Made by a program: the position numbers and the translations under genes. Below are positions 61,028 through 64,000 of a stretch of DNA of 64,000 nt, piece after piece. Where the stretch lies: the NCBI RefSeq assembly GCF_004353825.1, contig NZ_SMNA01000002.1, positions 186,001-250,000 of the forward strand, given 5' to 3'. The stretch is from Occultella glacieicola. Its GTDB lineage: Bacteria; Actinomycetota; Actinomycetes; Actinomycetales; Beutenbergiaceae. Below the pieces are notes generated by a model. It was given only the letters and a program-made list of their open reading frames with translations. It was not told the DNA's origin and made no database searches. Every line of letters begins with the position of its first letter. Position 1 is the stretch's first letter.

Positions 61028-61869
61028 GCGGGATCCTCCACGACGATCCGCGGGATCTCACCGGTGACCTCGGCCGCGCTCTCGGCGCCCACCTCGGGTC
61101 CGAGGAAGCGGCGGGCCAGGTTGGTGAAGCCGCGCGGGTCCCCGGTCGCCAGGAACCGGTGCTCGGGTGGGGTGGTCGCGGTGCGCTCGAGATCGTGCGC
61201 GACCAACTCGCGGTAGACGTCCTTCGCGGTCTCCTCGGCACTGGAGACGAGGCTCACGTCGTCACCGGCCACGTACTGGATGACGCCGGTGAGCAACGGG
61301 TAGTGGGTGCAGCCGAGCACGAGCGTGTCCACGTCGGCGGCACTGACCGGCGCGAGGTAGTCGCGGGCCGCCTCGAGCAGCTCCGGGCCGGAGGTGATGC
61401 CGCGCTCGACGAACTCCACGAACCGGGGAGCCGCGGCCGTGGTCAGACTCAGGTGCGGCGCGGCCGCGAACGCGTCCTCATAGGCGCGTGAGGCGATGGT
61501 GGCGCGGGTCCCGATCACGCCGACACGGCCGGTGCGGCTGGTGGCCACGGCCCGGCGCACCGCCGGTGCGATCACCTCGACGACCGGCACTCCCATGCCG
61601 ATCGTGTACCGCTCCCGGGCATCGCGCAGGACCGCAGCGGAGGCGGAGTTGCACGCGATGACGAGCATCTTGACGCCCGAGCGGACCAGGTCGTCCATGA
61701 CCGAGAGGGCATGCGCACGCACCTCGGCGATCGGCAGTGGTCCGTAGGGGCCGTTCGCCGTGTCACCGATGTACAGGGTCGCCTCGTTGGGCAGCTGGTC
61801 GATGACGGCCCGAGCCACCGTGAGGCCACCGACGCCGGAGTCGAAGATCCCGATGGGCGCGTCATTCAC
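61024..61869 (-). CDS. murI: Glutamate racemase
   Basis: A 281-residue enzyme converting L- to D-glutamate for peptidoglycan. Asp10 ([13 protein letters not shown]), Cys73 ([10 protein letters not shown]) and Cys187 ([10 protein letters not shown]) are the catalytic acid/base set, all present. GTG 61869 has TACCCT seven bases upstream (leaderless pattern). Followed by the coupled MBL gene. Confidence 0.97.
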   Translation of the reverse strand: MNDAPIGIFDSGVGGLTVARAVIDQLPNEATLYIGDTANGPYGPLPIAEVRAHALSVMDDLVRSGVKMLVIACNSASAAVLRDARERYTIGMGVPVVEVIAPAVRRAVATSRTGRVGVIGTRATIASRAYEDAFAAAPHLSLTTAAAPRFVEFVERGITSGPELLEAARDYLAPVSAADVDTLVLGCTHYPLLTGVIQYVAGDDVSLVSSAEETAKDVYRELVAHDLERTATTPPEHRFLATGDPRGFTNLARRFLGPEVGAESAAEVTGEIPRIVVEDPA

Positions 61870-61908
61870 GCCTTTGAGGGTAGCCCGCAGCGGTGACGAC
61901 GAAACGGT

Positions 61909-62529
61909 TCAATCCTCCAGTGTGGGCAGCATCACCTGCAGCAACGACTCCTGCAGCCAGGTCAGTGCGGAGTACAACAGGGCGAGCGCCGCGCGGATCT
62001 CGTCCTCGGCAGTGTCGACACCGTCGCCGCCCAGGGTGCTCAACTCGTAGACGTCCTCGGCGTCGGAGTCGGTGCGGATCCCGAGCCGTTCGGCGAGGAC
62101 GAGGCGCACGTCGGTGAGGGCCGCGGCCCAGTCCATGGCGCGCTCGCGCGGCACGTGGATCTTGGTGCCCGGGCGGCGGAGCTCGTCGAAGACCATCCGC
62201 AACCGGGCGGTCTTCGCCGACCGCAGGTCCGCCTCGGTGAGCCGTCGGAACTCGTCGGCGACGCCGTCGTCCTCCGTGCTCGCCGACGGAAGCAGGCGCG
62301 CGAGCGCCGGGTCGGCGGGCTCGCTCACCTCGTCCGTGGACCAGGTCATCGAGTGCCCGACGGCGGGACCGGCCTCGTCGTTCCGGCTCGCCTCGAGGCG
62401 TCCGAGCGGGACGCCGAGCAGGTCGGAGGTGTCCGCGATGACGCGGGAGATGATCGTGCGCTCGTGCGCGTCGAGCTCGGCCACGAACTCACCGCGGCGC
62501 ATCGAGAAGGCCCGCATCGGCTCAGTCAC
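61909..62529 (-). CDS. DUF2017 family protein
   Basis: A 206-residue protein always found beside clpS in actinobacteria. [29 protein letters not shown]-type helix (here [20 protein letters not shown]) and [20 protein letters not shown] are the family features. No known activity. It overlaps clpS by eight bases and is probably co-translated with it. Confidence 0.92.
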   Translation of the reverse strand: MTEPMRAFSMRRGEFVAELDAHERTIISRVIADTSDLLGVPLGRLEASRNDEAGPAVGHSMTWSTDEVSEPADPALARLLPSASTEDDGVADEFRRLTEADLRSAKTARLRMVFDELRRPGTKIHVPRERAMDWAAALTDVRLVLAERLGIRTDSDAEDVYELSTLGGDGVDTAEDEIRAALALLYSALTWLQESLLQVMLPTLED

Positions 62530-62830
62530 CGTCCTGGGCGAGCGTGGCCCACAGTCCGTAGGAGTGCATCGCCTGCACGTCGACCTCCATCTGCTCCCGG
62601 GTGCCCGTCGAGACGGCGCTGCGGCCCTCGGTGTGCACCTGCAGCATCAGCCGGTTCGCCTTCTCTGCGGAGAATCCGAAGTAGGAGCGGAACACGTACG
62701 CGACGTAGCTCATCAGGTTCACCGGGTCGTTCCAGACGATGGTCCGCCAGGGCCGGTCGGACGCGGGCCGGAGGGCCTCCTCGACGTCCGTCTCCGGAGC
62801 GGCGAGCGGGATCTCGGTGGCGGCGACCAT
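62522..62830 (-). CDS. clpS: ATP-dependent Clp protease adapter ClpS
   Basis: A 102-residue N-end-rule adapter delivering substrates to ClpAP/Clp[22 protein letters not shown] holds the degron-binding Asn-Asp-Pro loop; [20 protein letters not shown] has the conserved His and VHxxG. A short flexible N-terminal tail precedes. ATG 62830 has TACGCT seven bases upstream; the GGAGG between them is too close to serve as a ribosome site. Confidence 0.95.
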   Translation of the reverse strand: MVAATEIPLAAPETDVEEALRPASDRPWRTIVWNDPVNLMSYVAYVFRSYFGFSAEKANRLMLQVHTEGRSAVSTGTREQMEVDVQAMHSYGLWATLAQDGD

Positions 62831-62907
62831 GCCTCCAAGCGTAGGCCCGTCCCGCCGTCGGCCGACCCCTCGCGCACGGCCCCATGCGCACCGTTACGGT
62901 ATGACGC

Positions 62908-64000
62908 ATGTCTGGAGCCACCGCGGCGAGCACTGCGCTGCTGACCGACCGGTACGAGCTGACCATGGTGCAGGCCGCGCTGGCCGACGGCACCGCGTCC
63001 CGCGGATGTGTGTTCGAGCTCTTCACCCGGCGGTTGCCCGCGGGTCGGCGCTACGGCGTGGTCGCCGGTACCGGGCGGGTGCTCGAGGCGATCACGGCGT
63101 TCCGGTTCGGTGACGACGAGCTCGAGTACCTGCGCACGAACGACGTGGTCGACGCTCCGACCCTGGACTTCCTCGCCAACTACCGGTTCACCGGGGACAT
63201 CTACGGGTATGCGGAGGGCGAGGTGTTCTTCCCGGGCTCCCCGCTGCTCGTGGTCGAGTCCTCCTTCGCGGAGGGGGTCATCCTCGAGACCGTCGCGCTG
63301 TCCATCCTGAACTACGACTCGGCGGTCGCCTCCGCCGCGTCCCGGATGACCAGCGCCGCCGGGAACCGCCCCTGCCTGGAGATGGGTGGCCGGCGGGCCC
63401 ACGAATGGGCGGCCGTGGCCGCCGCCCGGGCCGCGATCGTGGCCGGGTTCACCGGCACCTCCAACCTCGAGGCGGGGCGTCGGTACGACCTGCCGACCAT
63501 CGGGACCGCCGCGCACTCGTTCACCCTGTTGCACGACGACGAGACCTCGGCGTTCGCGGCGCAGGTGGCCGCCTACGGTCCGGACACGACCCTGCTCGTG
63601 GACACCTACGACATCGCCGAGGGCGTGCGCCGGGCCGTCGAGGCGGCCGGCACCGGCCTGGACTCGGTGCGCCTGGACTCCGGTGACCTGGGTGTGGTGG
63701 CCCGGGAGGTACGCGAGCAACTGGACTCCCTCGGTGCCGCGGGTACCAAGATCGTGGTGTCCTCCGACCTGGACGAGTACGCCATCGCCTCCCTCGCGGT
63801 GGCGCCGGTGGACTCCTACGGCGTCGGCACCTCGGTGGTCACCGGCTCCGGCGCCCCCACGTGCGGCATGGTCTACAAGCTCGTGCTCCGCGAGGGCGCC
63901 ACCGGAGCGATGGAGCCCGTGGAGAAGGCGTCCAGTTCCAAGACCAGCGTCGGCGGCCGCAAGAGCGCGGCCCGCCGCCTGGATGCGGCCGGCCGGGCCA
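62908..64000 (+). CDS. pncB: Nicotinate phosphoribosyltransferase, 3' end off the window
   Basis: The first 364 residues of the NAD-salvage enzyme that couples nicotinate to PRPP. TALLTDRYELTMVQAALADG, FTGTSNLEAGRRYDLPTIGT, AHSFTLLHDDETSAF and VRLDSGDLGVVAREVREQL are diagnostic, then SSDLDEYAI and GVGTSVVTGSGAPTCGMVYK. Start ATG 62908 has TACGGT seven bases upstream. It is divergent from clpS, a common actinobacterial arrangement. The frame is open at the edge. Confidence 0.96.
   Translation, partial: MSGATAASTALLTDRYELTMVQAALADGTASRGCVFELFTRRLPAGRRYGVVAGTGRVLEAITAFRFGDDELEYLRTNDVVDAPTLDFLANYRFTGDIYGYAEGEVFFPGSPLLVVESSFAEGVILETVALSILNYDSAVASAASRMTSAAGNRPCLEMGGRRAHEWAAVAAARAAIVAGFTGTSNLEAGRRYDLPTIGTAAHSFTLLHDDETSAFAAQVAAYGPDTTLLVDTYDIAEGVRRAVEAAGTGLDSVRLDSGDLGVVAREVREQLDSLGAAGTKIVVSSDLDEYAIASLAVAPVDSYGVGTSVVTGSGAPTCGMVYKLVLREGATGAMEPVEKASSSKTSVGGRKSAARRLDAAGRA

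Overview
The window is high-GC DNA (64 kb) with tightly packed genes, many 4-bp ATGA/GTGA stop-start overlaps and many starts that look leaderless. Gene content points to an actinobacterium, most likely of the order Micrococcales: the pncB / clpS-DUF2017-murI-MBL block, an IdeR/DtxR-type iron box, DUF3054 and DUF4916 proteins, and CUT1 sugar importers without their own ATPase. The family-level placement is inference. No rRNA, phage, transposase, integrase or CRISPR array was seen. Four single tRNA genes are present (Arg-TCT, His-GTG, Lys-CTT, Leu-TAG).

Layout. 1-6.8 kb (minus): an amino-sugar / cell-wall salvage operon with a CUT1 ABC importer, anmK, murQ, an RpiR regulator and a secreted GHL10 (DigH-type) glycosidase cut by the window edge. 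7.1-15.7 kb: a membrane protein, a thioesterase, ettA, an SSB, two coupled dynamin-like GTPases, tRNA-Arg, and a HerA-like ATPase with a DUF1801 protein. 15.8-19.7 kb (minus): a ferric-siderophore ABC operon behind an iron box. 19.7-22.3 kb (minus): a TetR / clan GH-A-like / CPBP protease operon. 22.4-30.3 kb: small housekeeping and stress genes (VOC, DUF1697, TIGR03086, orn, DUF1269, ATP-grasp, pip, HNH, bcp, nth), tRNAs and strong terminators.

30.3-48 kb is carbohydrate territory. A ROK regulator and an Opp/Dpp-type five-gene importer stand divergent to a GH2 beta-mannosidase, which is followed by a LacI-like sensor protein lacking a DNA-binding domain. After these come a GH78-like gene in an overlapping four-gene block, and a LLM oxidoreductase coupled to a GH13 trehalose-synthase-like enzyme. 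48.1-54.1 kb is a polyol locus: SBP plus two permeases, a divergent SorC regulator and a long-chain polyol dehydrogenase. It is tied together by a repeated operator, TCAGATGAGCA.

54.1-64 kb holds rdgB-rph, a decayed MntA/HepT toxin-antitoxin pair (three frameshifts in about 300 bp), a LLM oxidoreductase, ppc, then MBL-murI-DUF2017-clpS and divergent pncB (cut by the right edge). Genes between rph and the MBL gene look like an interruption of a block that is often contiguous in actinobacteria.

The most interesting items are the cell-wall salvage operon with its own secreted glycan hydrolase, the SorC operators, the paired TCAACC-N4-GRTTGA operators straddling a promoter whose repressor is not local, the decayed MntA/HepT pair, and a recurrent TAxxxT-N6/7-start signature marking at least twelve probably leaderless genes.
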